This document shows, in pieces, positions 10,792 through 20,797 of a stretch of 64,000 bases of DNA. The stretch comes from Clitopilus passeckerianus (lineage: Eukaryota; Basidiomycota; Agaricomycetes; Agaricales; Entolomataceae): positions 682,001 through 746,000 of the forward strand of contig CALYLX010000111.1 in the NCBI GenBank assembly GCA_944990035.1, in the 5' to 3' direction. A program made the translations under genes and the position numbers. The notes under the pieces are model-generated. The model was given only the letters and a program-made list of their open reading frames with translations, made no database searches and was not told the origin of the DNA. Positions within the stretch are counted from its first letter, which is position 1. Every line of letters begins with the position of its first letter.

Positions 10792-13278
10792 ATGGGGATT
10801 CAAACGAGCCCTAAGAGTTCAGATCGACCTACGACGTTGAGCCCCCAAGCCGAGCATTTCGGAGGGGAATTCAAGAAGACCAGACGCGTCGAGGTACGCG
10901 CCTGTGACAGTCGTGACTGATCGTGTCCGATGAGTCACAACAGAAATTCCATTTTCTGCCCTCACCATCAAACCTGAGCAAAAACGTGTTTTTGAAGCTT
11001 CAAATGCAACGTGCAGCGGTTAGGGTCCCGACTTGGATCCTGCCTTCATACCCTGATGTACCCTGAGGCTGCTGGTCCAGACTATAGGGAGCCAACACCC
11101 CATGGCATCCTCATATATGGCGAGCAGATTGCCCACTCCATGAGCAGAGGCAGCGAAAGCCACTACCTTCATGGTCTGGGAGCGTACCAGGGTGGCATGG
11201 CTTTTGAGCGTGAGATGAGGCTTCAGTACCTCGTCTACCGGTTCATTGCTGTCGTCGAAGGGTTTCACAAGGTAATGTTGTTAGCATTCCATATGAAGAG
11301 ACTCTAACAGCGCTTTAGGGTTCCTTGGATCTCACAGGTCGGCACCCACCGGTAGGTCCCCACTTTACTTGGCATAGCTCCACTGCTAATATACCTCTGA
11401 CGTGCTAGCGTTACCACGAACATGCTGACAAGTGGGATGCTTTCATGAGGGAATTCATGATTTTGCGGCCGGTCCTACGTCTCCCAGTGAAGACCATGGC
11501 CATACCAGGGTCAATCCTCAACTTCACTAATGCAGACGAGGAAGACATCAAATGGATTGCCTTCTGCGAGAAGTGGGGTATACCACATCAGATGCTTGAA
11601 TACCACGACATGCTGTCGGTTGTTGGTGAGAAAACACTCTCCAAGGCGTCATCTTCCTAAATTAGGTTCACGTTTGTTAACTGAGCATCCTTCTTAGGTG
11701 GAGTGCTCCAGACGGTCTCCCAGCACCCTCAGCCGTTGTTTCAAAAGCTATTGCTGGCGGACCTCCCTAATGAGATCCTTTGCGCAATATTCGACAGGGC
11801 AGACCTGGAGACGGTGTCGCTTTTGTCTGCAACCTGCAGGCGGTTAGCAAGTATAGGGCATCTCTACAGGTTCAAGGTTTGTGTCTTAATGGTCGTACAT
11901 CGTTCGTATTCCTAATTTCTCATTCCCTGTCTAGTCACGCACATTGATGTTCGAGCTTCCCTATGACTACACCCGCAAAGCAATGGCCACCAGGGATCGC
12001 ATAGGTTACATGATTCAACTAGCAAGGAGAAAGCGGTCCGAGCTGTTGACGTCTACCGATCTCACCGTCAAGAGTCCCGAAGTTGCCGAAGTTGTCCAGA
12101 ACCTTCATTTAACCGATAGCTGGGGTTCCCTAGAGTATACAGAGTTCAGTGAAAGAAACCTCGCCAACTTCACCCCTAGGTCGCTTGGAAGCACCTTCCA
12201 TGAGTCGATTCAGAGCTGCTGGCGTTCTGCGCTTGATGGATGCAAGAACGTCACCAACCTCGGGCTGACCTTTATCACTGTAGATTCGCGGCTTCTCGCA
12301 GCAATTTGCTCCCTACACAAATTGAAATATCTGGGCCTCTACAGTTGCCCAGTCTCTTCGGCCATTGGTCGGTCCACGAAGGCCAAGGGCATAGCCAGCT
12401 CTTCCTCATCCATCACCGACCTCCTCCTGACGATAACGGATCCAAACACCGAACCAGACTTCTGGTACCTCCTTCCCCGCTTCCCCAACCTTCACAGTTT
12501 GAGCATCAAGGCTGTGGACAACATAGTCCCACCACCACCAATGGACATCCGAGGCAGATGCCAGTTCTTCCCCAAACTCCAGCGTCTCAGCCTGAGCGGA
12601 TTCCACGTCCTTGACCTCAACCAGGTCTTGCGATGGCTAACAGACACCCCGCGGAAAGAGTACCTCACGCATTTCAAACTCAACAGCGCATACGGGTTCC
12701 GTGACAACATAGCGAAGTCGCTGCTCAAAGCCATAAGGACAGCCCCGTTGGAGATCCTCGTCCTGGAGGGCTTAGCGGAGGGAGAACTCTCACTCTTCGA
12801 AGTCATCGCAAAACGATTCCCCAAGCTCAAAGCCCTCACGTTGGAGCGCCGGTCTGGTACCAGGCAGAGAAACTCCAAACCCTCGTCTTGGCCTCACCAG
12901 ACTGGAGAATACGCAAAACGGTTGTCGGGATTAACCTACCTGGAGCACTTCGGGTGGAATCAACAACCATTGTCGCCAACATGGGATACCCCCAACCTTT
13001 CCTCGCTTTTCCCAATCGAAGGATGGTCCTACCAACAAGACGATGAAGAAGATTCACACTTCGCGGATCCCGAACCGGATGACGTGGAGCGATGGACGGT
13101 TGCTACCTTTGGGTCCTTCTGTCCGAATCTACAGACTTATTCGACGTCAATATTTGTTGACTGGGAGATCGAAAGGGTGGAAGGGCGTGTTTTGCCAGCG
13201 ATTCCAGACTCGCCTACGGCCGTTGCTCGCTTTGGTTGGAATACCAGTTTGATGACTGATAAGTTCCCTTGGAATTGA
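10792..13278 (+). CDS. Large F-box protein with conserved N-terminal module
   Basis: Six exons, 10792-10893, 11017-11271, 11319-11351, 11409-11625, 11698-11876 and 11935-13278, give 709 aa with every junction in phase. The first exon and its 123-nt intron are inferred. An N-terminal module (~35-200; HTLMYPEA, HGILIYGEQI, HSMSRGSESHY, VYRFIAVVEG, YHEHADKW) precedes the F-box at ~215-265 (LLADLPNEILCAIFDRADLETVSLLSATCRRLASIG). A long leucine-rich-type region follows (LGLYSCPV, LPRFPNLHSLSI, FPKLQRLSLSGFHVLDLNQ, LEILVLEGL, FPKLKALTL). I recall this module-plus-F-box layout from other Agaricomycetes. Expected role is substrate recruitment to an SCF ubiquitin ligase. The F-box sits in mid-protein, so the N-terminal exons could have been annotated as a separate gene. 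Confidence 0.75.
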
Positions 13279-13664
13279 ACGTGGCGGGGTCCGTTCTTTG
13301 TAGAATAGTTGGTACCACAATACTTTATTTCTCTGTTAATAGGGTTGGATTCTGGTGACAATGTCCTATCGTTGCGGGAGGGGCGGCGCACTCACGTCAA
13401 GTCAGGTTACATTTGGGGAGAAAAGCTCAGCGTCTTGCACCACAATCGAAAAGTATTCGAGGATAAATAAAATGCCAAGATCATTATGTAAATAAATTAC
13501 TGAAACTTTAGGGATAATTATAGTATCCGAAGCATGCTTTCGGAATCGATGGGTATGTATAAATATGATTAAGGTGTAATTTATTGCACCCACTTCCTTG
13601 AACCAAGACATCTAGATTACTTTAATACGGGCAACCTTGAAGGAAAGGTCTACAAACAACCAAT
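13279..13664. other. Intergenic, convergent 3' ends
   Basis: Separates the convergent F-box and DUF7918-A genes. A/T-rich; no gene seen. Confidence 0.5.
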
Positions 13665-15023
13665 TCAGTCGATATCGGTTAGGTCAATTACCCCCATATT
13701 GTCGATGGGTGCTTCCTTCTTCACTGGTAGCCGGATCGACGAAGCCTCCGCTTTGACCTCTCTCTTTATTGATAAACCCATCGATGAACCCTCTTCCTTA
13801 TTCTCGTTCTTGATGTTTCCTGAACCGCGCGTGAGGTTGTACTCCCGCTTGGCTTTCTCGAGTTCAGCCTGTATGCGTTCATTTAGCAACTTTTGTTGAC
13901 GACGTTCGACGAAATCAATCACCGTCAGTTTCTGGATTCTCTCATAGGCAGCATCAGCCTGGTTTTCACTTTCCCTAGTTTGCGGCAGCACCCTTTTTGT
14001 TGCCGCCTAGAAATAGACGTGTCAGTCAGTATGAGAATTTCGAAGTGTTAGATTGGGATATCTCACCCATTGTAGCCCTGCGAGCCCAGTCGTGACGACT
14101 GGATCAGGTTCATCTGCTGTAAGATCAACTACATCCACGCTTTCTTGGACCAGGCTGGGTTCGCGAGGTGCGATCCCGTTTGCTTGTAGGAAGCCTAGAA
14201 ATAAATTCTTCAGAAGGAACATACAACTGCGCTAACGGAAAGGCTCACTAAGGGGCCGATACTTGAAAGTAAAGGTAGCTAGTGTCCGGATGTCCTTACC
14301 GACAGGCACCGAGGCTCTGGGTGCGCAAGGGACAGCTTCACCTAGCCTGGCAAAAAAAAATTAGATCATACAGCTGATTAAAACAAGAAACTTGCTTCAT
14401 GTGATGCCCGATTGCTTTCTTTGACCTTTCGTGAACCTTATCCCGTAATAGCATCTCCGTTGCTGAACGATGATGTGATATTCTTCTTCCAGTAATCTCA
14501 ACTTGTACAATCCAGATACGGATTGATCCAAGATTTTGCGAGATTTCATGATCAAGGTAACTGTCATCATCTGGGTGGGAATACTCTGTGTTAGTCGAGT
14601 GGATTCCGTGCTAATGAGACGCGATGAGGAAGTGACCTGTTGTTTCAAGGTTGGCAAACATGTAAGGACGTCTAGTGGTGGCGGACGTCCTTACAGATCC
14701 ATTCCTATTTCCTAGAGGCCCCATCCCACCTGACTCGGCGAAAGAACCAGAGCACCGGACGCGTCAATCTCTACCCTTACATTAAGCGGACAAGATTCAT
14801 TGGACCACCATTTAGTTGCAAACTTCTTCTCAGTGTGTGAGTTTAGATGTTTAAGATTTGCACTGGACATCCCTACCTTTCCTGCCTCTGAAGCGATCCA
14901 GCAGGTCGCCTCCTCAGCACGCTCCTCGACTCCATAAAGGGGTAATTCCTTCTCGTCCACGACAACGGAAGCCGCGAAAGGTCCTATAGCTAGCCGCGTA
15001 CGGCGCTCAGATTGACCAGACAT
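13665..15023 (-). pseudogene. DUF7918 protein A, frameshifted in exon 2
   Basis: Exons 15023-14877, 14825-14637, 14585-14396, 14346-14249, 14194-14067, 14006-13665. Core motifs match paralogs B and C: VVVDEKELPLYGVEE, TCWIASEAGK, TRRPYMFANLETTG, DKVHERSKKAIGHHM, LATFTFKYRPL, FLQANGIAP. Exon 2 is 189 nt, whereas the same exon is 3n+1 in B (199) and C (211). The reading frame changes between VRVEIDASG and GNRNGSVRTS (~14715-14775), so this copy looks frameshifted. A 47-nt intron with a GAG acceptor could rescue frame but would delete a conserved strand. Intron 3 (14395-14347) has a GC donor. The tail has a coiled segment (KLLNERIQAELEKAKREYN), four psi-K-x-E motifs and two V-(I/V)-D-L-T motifs. 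Function unknown. Confidence 0.7.
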
Positions 15024-15754
15024 TCTCAGAGAAGAAGATACGAACAGCGGACTTGCAGAGGTGTTCAATGTTCATTTAACATTGCGTTCACCTGGCGCCA
15101 GCAACTTGAATTTATCACGATCACATGATGATGTGAATAGTGCCCCTTACTATCATTCAGGTAGACTCATGAAGCGTGGAGATTCAATATTCAATCTTAG
15201 AAACGTATCATTGAATCCAGGCCGTCAGCTTTATCCTAGGCTACATAGCAAGTCTAAGAAATCAACAAATCAGAGTCGATCCCTTCGAAACCATCAAGGG
15301 TGGCTTTGACAAATGCGGCTCTACGCATCAACAAAATCAGGAATCCTTTTGACCAAGTTCATAGAGGGTATATTGGTCTAAATAGAGTAACTAGGTGTGA
15401 TATTCCGATGAAAGATTTTGATCCTTAATAAAGCAAGAGAATGCTGGTGCATGGGTGAATAAAAGTATGCGGTGCGAGGAACAACGATGCATGTCTTGTG
15501 CACAGTGGTCGTACGAGTGATGGAAAGCCATTACGGTCTACGACGAGTAAAATACGATGCTTCGATGAATAGCAGGAAGACTAAGTTTAGCAAACAAGGA
15601 TCGGGGAGGAGCCAGAATTCCCCAGAAACAGTGTTCAGTCCGAATCCATCTCGGTCAGATCAATGATCATGCTATCCCTCTCTGTTGAGGCCCTATTCAC
15701 TGGTAGCCTTACCAAAGGTTCTCTGGTAATCTCTTGCGTGATCGCCGTCGAATT
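15024..15754. other. Intergenic between DUF7918 A and B
   Basis: Head-to-tail spacer of two paralogs. Only short random open frames seen. Confidence 0.5.
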
Positions 15755-17068
15755 TCATCTGTCGTTATATTCTCGAGTAAGTTTCTCGAGATCAGACTAA
15801 ATGCTTGATTAGTAGTTTACTACGTTAGATCTAGCTGGGCGATATTTACCTGGAGTTTACAGATCTGTTTGTACATTGGATCTGATTGGTCCGTCTCCCC
15901 CTCTCTTTTAATTGTAGGGCCAGGCAGCACTGAGTTGCCTTGAAAGCCGGAGGACGGACCGGGAACAGCTTCGGAAGTAGATGCGTTTGTAGATGGACCG
16001 GCTATGGAAGTAGATGGAACTGCCATCTTGGACTAGAAACTCGCGAATGAGGGGGCCTAACACGTGTGACTGAAGCAAGATGTATCTACCTTCCGCGTAC
16101 TGATGACCTGCGATCATCCCCAGCGAGGTCGATTGCCGCTGCACCCTCATGCAACGTGGGTTGCAGCGGCAAGTCCAAGTTCATGTCCCGAGGAATGATT
16201 CCTCGTGCTTGCAAAAAGTCTAAGTCGATTTATCAGTGTCAGAATGAAGGTATGTCGTGGATGGGATGTCATGGGAATCTGACCTCGCGGACGATATTGG
16301 AAATTGAATGTCGCTAGTCTCCGTATCGATTTGGTGTACGTTTTGGTAGTGGCGGGTCTGCAAGGCAGTGGGTCGCCTAATCTAATGAAGATATATGCCA
16401 GTAAGCATCAATATAGGCACGCTCGAGCTTATTCACCTCATATGATGGCTCATGGCCTTTGATGCCTTCTCATGAACCTTTTCAACTAAACTTCGCTGAG
16501 AGAAATCATGATGATCTGCCTCTTCACGACGCAACAAGTTAACTTCATCAAACTTGATGGTAATGGTACCCAATTTCTCTGAAATTTCCTGATACAGAAA
16601 CGTATCATCGCCTGTTCCGTGACGTCACTTTAAGAGTTCGATTTTGAAAGCTGCTTGAGAAAAGACTCACCTGTTGTCTGGAGCTCAGCAAAGGTGTAGG
16701 GTCGTTTCGTATTCTGCGAGGTGCGAGACCCATCACAGCGCTTCCAGCCCTTCGAACCTGGGGGATCTCTCGCTTCGTAAAATGTACCACCAAATTTGAC
16801 CCCGTCGACTTTGATCGTGGTAGCGAACCGGCGAGACCAATCAGAGTTCTTCCATTTGATTGCAAACGACTTCACTCCCCATGAGCCTCATTTTAAAGTA
16901 ATGGAAGTGAGTAAACCATACCTTCCCAGCCTCAGATACAATCCAACAGCTCGAATGCTGAGCTTTCTTCTCAATCGCGTACAGAGGGACTGCTTTCCCG
17001 TTGATGATGATTCGGGCAGTAAAAGGCCCAATATCTAGCTGGGTACAGGTTCCGGATGATTTGACCAT
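15755..17068 (-). CDS. DUF7918 protein B
   Basis: Seven exons (17068-16922, 16869-16671, 16611-16437, 16381-16284, 16219-16101, 16032-15850, 15796-15755), all in phase, give 320 aa. The DUF7918 core runs ~10-230: IIINGKAVPLYAIE, CWIVSEAGK, FAIKWKNSDW, TTIKVDGVKFGGTFYE, KRPYTFAELQTTG, VEKVHEKASKAMSHHM, LATFNFQYRPR and FLQARGIIP. Intron positions and phases equal those of copies A and C, proving common descent. The tail carries an acidic AAIDLAGDD motif, a Ser/Pro-rich linker, an IKRE motif and a short coil (KLTREYNDR). Intron 5 uses donor GTACGC at 16100 because the later GTAGAT breaks frame. No known function; a nuclear or SUMO-linked role is inference. Confidence 0.78.
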
Positions 17069-17643
17069 GTCGGTGTCGTCAATTTGTCAATTGTGTGCTT
17101 GGAAGCCAAAAGATGGTGGTTTTACTTTCTTTCAAATACCCAAGGAGAGGAACCGAAAAGCGCGCCACTTCGGCGGGTGTTCAATATTTCTATCGCTCGA
17201 TCACATGACCGTGTCGCGGCGCCTCCTAATTATGGGACTCGGCAATCCCAGCCAACGCGGCGAGCTGTTTACCGATGTTTGCTTCCCCTGGGGCGAAAAG
17301 CAAAAGTGTCCTCTTCCAGCAACTTCTTTCCTCGTCACATTTGTAGATAAAAATTAGCGGGATGTATGTAAAAAGAGTGTAGCTATCGATTAAACCTGAC
17401 GGATTTTTGAGATTCTCGTTATTTAGAGGAGCAATGAGGGCTATCTTCGGAAGAAATCCATATTTCAAAATTCCGTCGGGTTTAAAGGCTAGATATTACA
17501 TTTCTAAACGACTTTACTCGAGAGCCCGAAGAAATCTAATAGAAACTCGATGCTCTACTGCAATGACAATGTATACGCCCTTCAGGAGCTCCGAAGCGCG
17601 CGGAGAAGCTCCAGTGATGGCAATATTGACCCCTAGACACGCC
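17069..17643. other. Intergenic upstream of DUF7918-B up to the solo LTR
   Basis: No gene supported. In the ancestral arrangement this stretch led into the upstream region of the coiled-coil gene now at 23229. Its last five bases (17639-17643, ACGCC) are one half of the solo-LTR target-site duplication. Confidence 0.5.
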
Positions 17644-18128
17644 TGTTATGATTTTGCTTACATGTTTCTCCTTACATACCCCGGCCCGCTTACCTATGCA
17701 CGATTACTCACATATGCTGCGCATCACTGCGCATTTTTCATCTTTTTCCATGCTTACTCCGCATCTCTCACGATCGTGAGAGACTTATACCTTATCTGAC
17801 TCTTTCTGACTCGCATTGAGTCATACTGACTCATGTACTTACTCATCATGCTGCGCATGACTCATTACTTACTCAGCATGCTGCGCATGTGCTATATTTA
17901 GAACTACTAGATAGGTATATAAACCTGTACCATTTGGTCAAGGCTCCTCAGCTTGACCTAGGCAATCTACCTAACTGCTTAGTTCTCTACTTCGCCTTTA
18001 AGTCCCTTGCTTCGTCAATCTCACCAGGTCGTCAGTACAGCTGCAGCTGCTGACAAATCTCTGTCTTTGTTTATCAAAGACATCGAGCGTAAACAGTATT
18101 ACCTAAGTTGTTAGGCTCTGCCTTAACA
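17644..18128 (+). repeat. Solo LTR of the gypsy chromovirus family (485 bp)
   Basis: Starts TGTTATG and ends CTTAACA (TG..CA). It is identical by eye, in inverted orientation, to the two LTRs at 23379-23863 and 30147-30631, all 485 bp. The left flank is ACGCC (17639-17643). The matching duplication is the reverse complement of 23374-23378, not the bases to its right, which shows that the segment 18129-23378 has been flipped. It contains a TATATAAA box, a CTCTCACGATCGTGAGAG palindrome, three copies of ATGCTGCGCAT and three TGA(C/G)TCA sites. Confidence 0.92.
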
Positions 18129-18571
18129 ATGACAGTGCCTCTGCCAACGACTTTGCCTCTTCCGTTAGCAGTGATGACTGATCCGAAGTCGCCTTCTTCA
18201 AAGTCTGCAAAGTCATCGAGAGTGTGTGTCAAATGCATTGACGCTCCGGAATCCATTATCCAGTTGGCTGTTCCGTTTTCAGGAACTTTTCCCTTTCGGC
18301 AAGTTGTACATTTAGCAGCATGATTGTCATATTGTTGTGACGTTTGAGTCACAGATCCTAGTACGGGCATACAAATCATAGGGGAGGTATGCATAGAGTC
18401 CGAAATGTGCGTATGTAAAGTATCAAAAAAGTCCGTGTGATTGCGAGAATTAAGCTGTCGCTGGTTCCACCGAATCTTCTCCGAAGAGTGAATCGTAGAA
18501 GGCGTCACTATGACTTTTTGATTAGCACAGGATCTGATATCATGTGAAAATGGTACTTGCCTGTCGTCCAT
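18129..18571 (-). pseudogene. Copia protease region, truncated
   Basis: Encodes a Cys/His stretch (NHAAKCTTCRKGK) and the retroviral-type aspartic protease signature NWIMDSGASMHLT with catalytic DSG. It breaks at 18129, where the gypsy LTR begins; the downstream part resumes at 30632 in the same frame once the inversion is undone (..VGRGTVI joins LRHKLEKPG). A further frame change separates it from the gag ORF between 18571 and 18635. Confidence 0.8.
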
Positions 18572-18634
18572 ATCAAGATCGACAGTTTCTCCAACTGCTC
18601 ACCAGTGACCATGGGAGAACCTTGACGCTGATCT

Positions 18635-20152
18635 TCATTTCCATTTCCTCGGCCCAATTGCTAGTGATGGCAGGGCCATCAAATTCGAAAGGGTAAGAGA
18701 GCGAGAACGCTTCTTTGGGCGAGGGGAATCGTCAATCTTATTGGCGCGCTTGTCCTTAGAAGATTTTTTGGACGGACGTTGGCGCGGGTCAATGGTTTTG
18801 CCGCAGTTGCTGGCGTGTACAAGTGGCAGTTTGCTAGGTGCTACCCAGCAGCCACAACGAAGTTGACACGTCAGCTCCTCTTCATACTTGGCGTGATCAG
18901 GATGCTCACATGATTCGTCATTGACGCAATCCAAGAGATGAGGGTAAGGGCAATTCTCCCGAAGGATCGTAGCATAATCCTTTTCAACACCGTCAATAAC
19001 ACGTTTGGTGTCCCAGTAGCCTGGGAGACAACCCACCCGGATGTTATAGTCGTGGATACCGCATGCCAAGAGGAGTTCACGATCAGTGAATTGGCGATCC
19101 TCATGGAACTTTGCCATCAAAGGCGAAAGATACCTGCGTTTGATAGGCATGTTCATGCGTTCGAGGAACGCCTTGGCTTGTGCGTATCGGGGGTCAACTT
19201 GATCACCGGATTTACCGGGACCAGTCCACGAAGCGGGTGGTGAAACACGTTCAGAGAGCGTGACACCAAGACGGTTAATGAGAGCGACCTTAGAGGTCGT
19301 CGGTGGAGATGGAGCTACAGGAGCAGGGGGTTGATGGATGGCTGCCGAAGCAAAGCCTAGGACCACATTGGCGTTACCGGATTGTTGCTTGTTCCCTTTG
19401 CTGGTGTTAGCACGGCGAGTTTTCTTCTTCTTGTCAGAAGAGCCCGAAGATTCGCCTTGCGGCTTAGACTGCTGTTGGTTTTGACCCTTTTTGTGTTTCG
19501 GATCAAAACCCTTGCGCTTGACAGCAGAAATCTTGTGGGCGGAGCCAGAAACACCAGAGGATCGGCGTTCGGCTTCAGCAATGATGGCCGCTCTGATGTC
19601 AACAAACTTCAGATCGGCAATCTTCTTGCCGCTTGACAGTTGCATGGCTGCAACTGCATCCCATTTGGCGGGGATAGCAGCAAGCAAGATCATTGCTTTG
19701 ATAAACTCAGGGATTTTGGCGTCTCCTAAATTGGAGTCGAGACGCTCAAACAACACATTAAGATTGCTTATTTGCGGAGTTGGGGCGGAGCCATCCAACT
19801 TGAATGCAATAGCTTTCTTAAAGTCGACAAAGACGACGGATGGGCCAGGGGTAGCATATGCTTTCTCGAGACTGTCCCAAGTTTCCTTGGCAGTGTCTCC
19901 AACGTGAACGCGCATACCCTGGGAAAGTGTCAAAGTGATGTCGCCGATAGCTTGATCATCTTTGCAGTCCCAATCCTGTGCTGCCTTAGTCTCTTCCGGC
20001 TTAGGTGGAGATGACTCAGTCGGGCGGGGAATACCGCCGTTCGTGTACTGCCACACTCCTTTTGATCGGAGATAGGCTTTCATCTGTTCCGACCATTGGA
20101 TCCAGTTACTTCCATCAAAGATGGGAACAAAGTTCTTGACGTTTGACGACAT
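18635..20152 (-). CDS. Copia gag polyprotein
   Basis: 505 aa from an ATG 220 nt after the 5' LTR. The N-terminus (FVPIFDGSNWIQWSEQMKAYL) is the typical copia Gag start, with a Trp-rich F.G.NW..W motif. The middle (ETWDSLEKAY, FKLDGSAPTPQISNLNVLFERLD, PAKWDAVAAM) is the UBN2/retrotransposon-gag fold. The C-terminal third is basic and Lys-rich with a Cys-rich segment (CPYPHLLDC, ESCEHPDH, CQLRCGCW) in place of a classic CCHC knuckle. Gag would assemble the virus-like particle. The frame is intact although the rest of the element is broken. Confidence 0.85.
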   Translation of the reverse strand: MSSNVKNFVPIFDGSNWIQWSEQMKAYLRSKGVWQYTNGGIPRPTESSPPKPEETKAAQDWDCKDDQAIGDITLTLSQGMRVHVGDTAKETWDSLEKAYATPGPSVVFVDFKKAIAFKLDGSAPTPQISNLNVLFERLDSNLGDAKIPEFIKAMILLAAIPAKWDAVAAMQLSSGKKIADLKFVDIRAAIIAEAERRSSGVSGSAHKISAVKRKGFDPKHKKGQNQQQSKPQGESSGSSDKKKKTRRANTSKGNKQQSGNANVVLGFASAAIHQPPAPVAPSPPTTSKVALINRLGVTLSERVSPPASWTGPGKSGDQVDPRYAQAKAFLERMNMPIKRRYLSPLMAKFHEDRQFTDRELLLACGIHDYNIRVGCLPGYWDTKRVIDGVEKDYATILRENCPYPHLLDCVNDESCEHPDHAKYEEELTCQLRCGCWVAPSKLPLVHASNCGKTIDPRQRPSKKSSKDKRANKIDDSPRPKKRSRSLTLSNLMALPSLAIGPRKWK

Positions 20153-20371
20153 GGTAATCTGTCAAACAAGAATGTTAGCTTATGTTGCACATGCGACAGC
20201 GAGAAGCGTGCTATGAGCAACAAGCTACAGCCCTCTATGCTGTGAACAGCGTAGAGTACTTCCTGAGCAATATCAAAGGTGCTGCCCTTCAGGCGCTACA
20301 CTTTGAGCTCAGTGGCGAAGCCAAGCTGCACAGCGATCAGCTACAATTAAGTAGCGATCAGCTTGCAGGCA

Positions 20372-20383
20372 GGGCCCATAACC
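20372..20383 (-). other. Copia primer binding site (half initiator tRNA-Met)
   Basis: Directly after the LTR, in element sense, comes GGTTATGGGCCC. This is complementary to the anticodon stem-loop of eukaryotic initiator tRNA-Met (GGGCCCAUAACC), the same half-tRNA priming used by Drosophila copia. Confidence 0.8.
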
Positions 20384-20797
20384 TGTCGAACAGGCACACT
20401 CCCAGCGAGGGAAGGTGCAGTAAGGCTACTAACCTGGGGTAGAGTAGAGTGAGGCTGTGAGAGCGAACTAGAGAGATAAGAAGTGTAACTCCTTGTTGTA
20501 TTGAGGTAAACTACTGCTAGTATTTATACAAAAGGATAGAGTGCACAGACCATGTATATGTAAGCATATCTAGAATGTTCTGTGCTAAATATAGTATGGA
20601 ATACACAAGGAATGACGAAGAATGAGTCATACGTGAGTCATGATGATGTCATTGTGGAGCGGAATGTGCTAGAAGTATTTGTAATGCTCCACGTGTGTAT
20701 GTCATGATAATGACGCAATCAAGTAATGTGATTTGTAGTCATGTGGTGTCACGTGACTGTTCATGTGACAAAGATGTGAGACGCGTCAAGTTCAACA
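20384..20797 (-). repeat. Copia 5' LTR (414 bp)
   Basis: In element sense it runs TGTTGAAC..TTCGACA. It equals the 3' LTR at 34284-34697 in length and, by eye, differs at one position near its end (CTGGGAGTG versus CTGGGGGTG). Contains a TATAAATA box and two TGACTCA sites. Confidence 0.92.

Larger units (their letters stand above)
18129..20797 (-). mobile_element. Ty1/copia element, inverted 5' half
   Basis: Read on the minus strand: LTR (20797-20384), primer site, gag, then the start of protease, stopping at the gypsy insertion point (GTCAT at 18133-18129). The other half lies on the plus strand at 30632-34697, beginning with the same GTCAT. The outer flank here (20798-20802) is the complement of the GAGGA found just after the 3' LTR at 34698-34702. 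So this is one copia element, interrupted by a gypsy element and then partly inverted. Confidence 0.9.

Noticed and set aside
14749..14795. 47-nt intron (GTAAGG..CCGAG) that would rescue the DUF7918-A frame
   Set aside because: It would delete a beta strand that both paralogs keep, and the GAG acceptor is poor. A frameshift is the simpler reading, though RNA data could overturn this.
17760..17880. CRISPR-like array of ATGCTGCGCAT repeats
   Set aside because: Irregular spacing inside an LTR of a eukaryotic retroelement; promoter repeats, not CRISPR.
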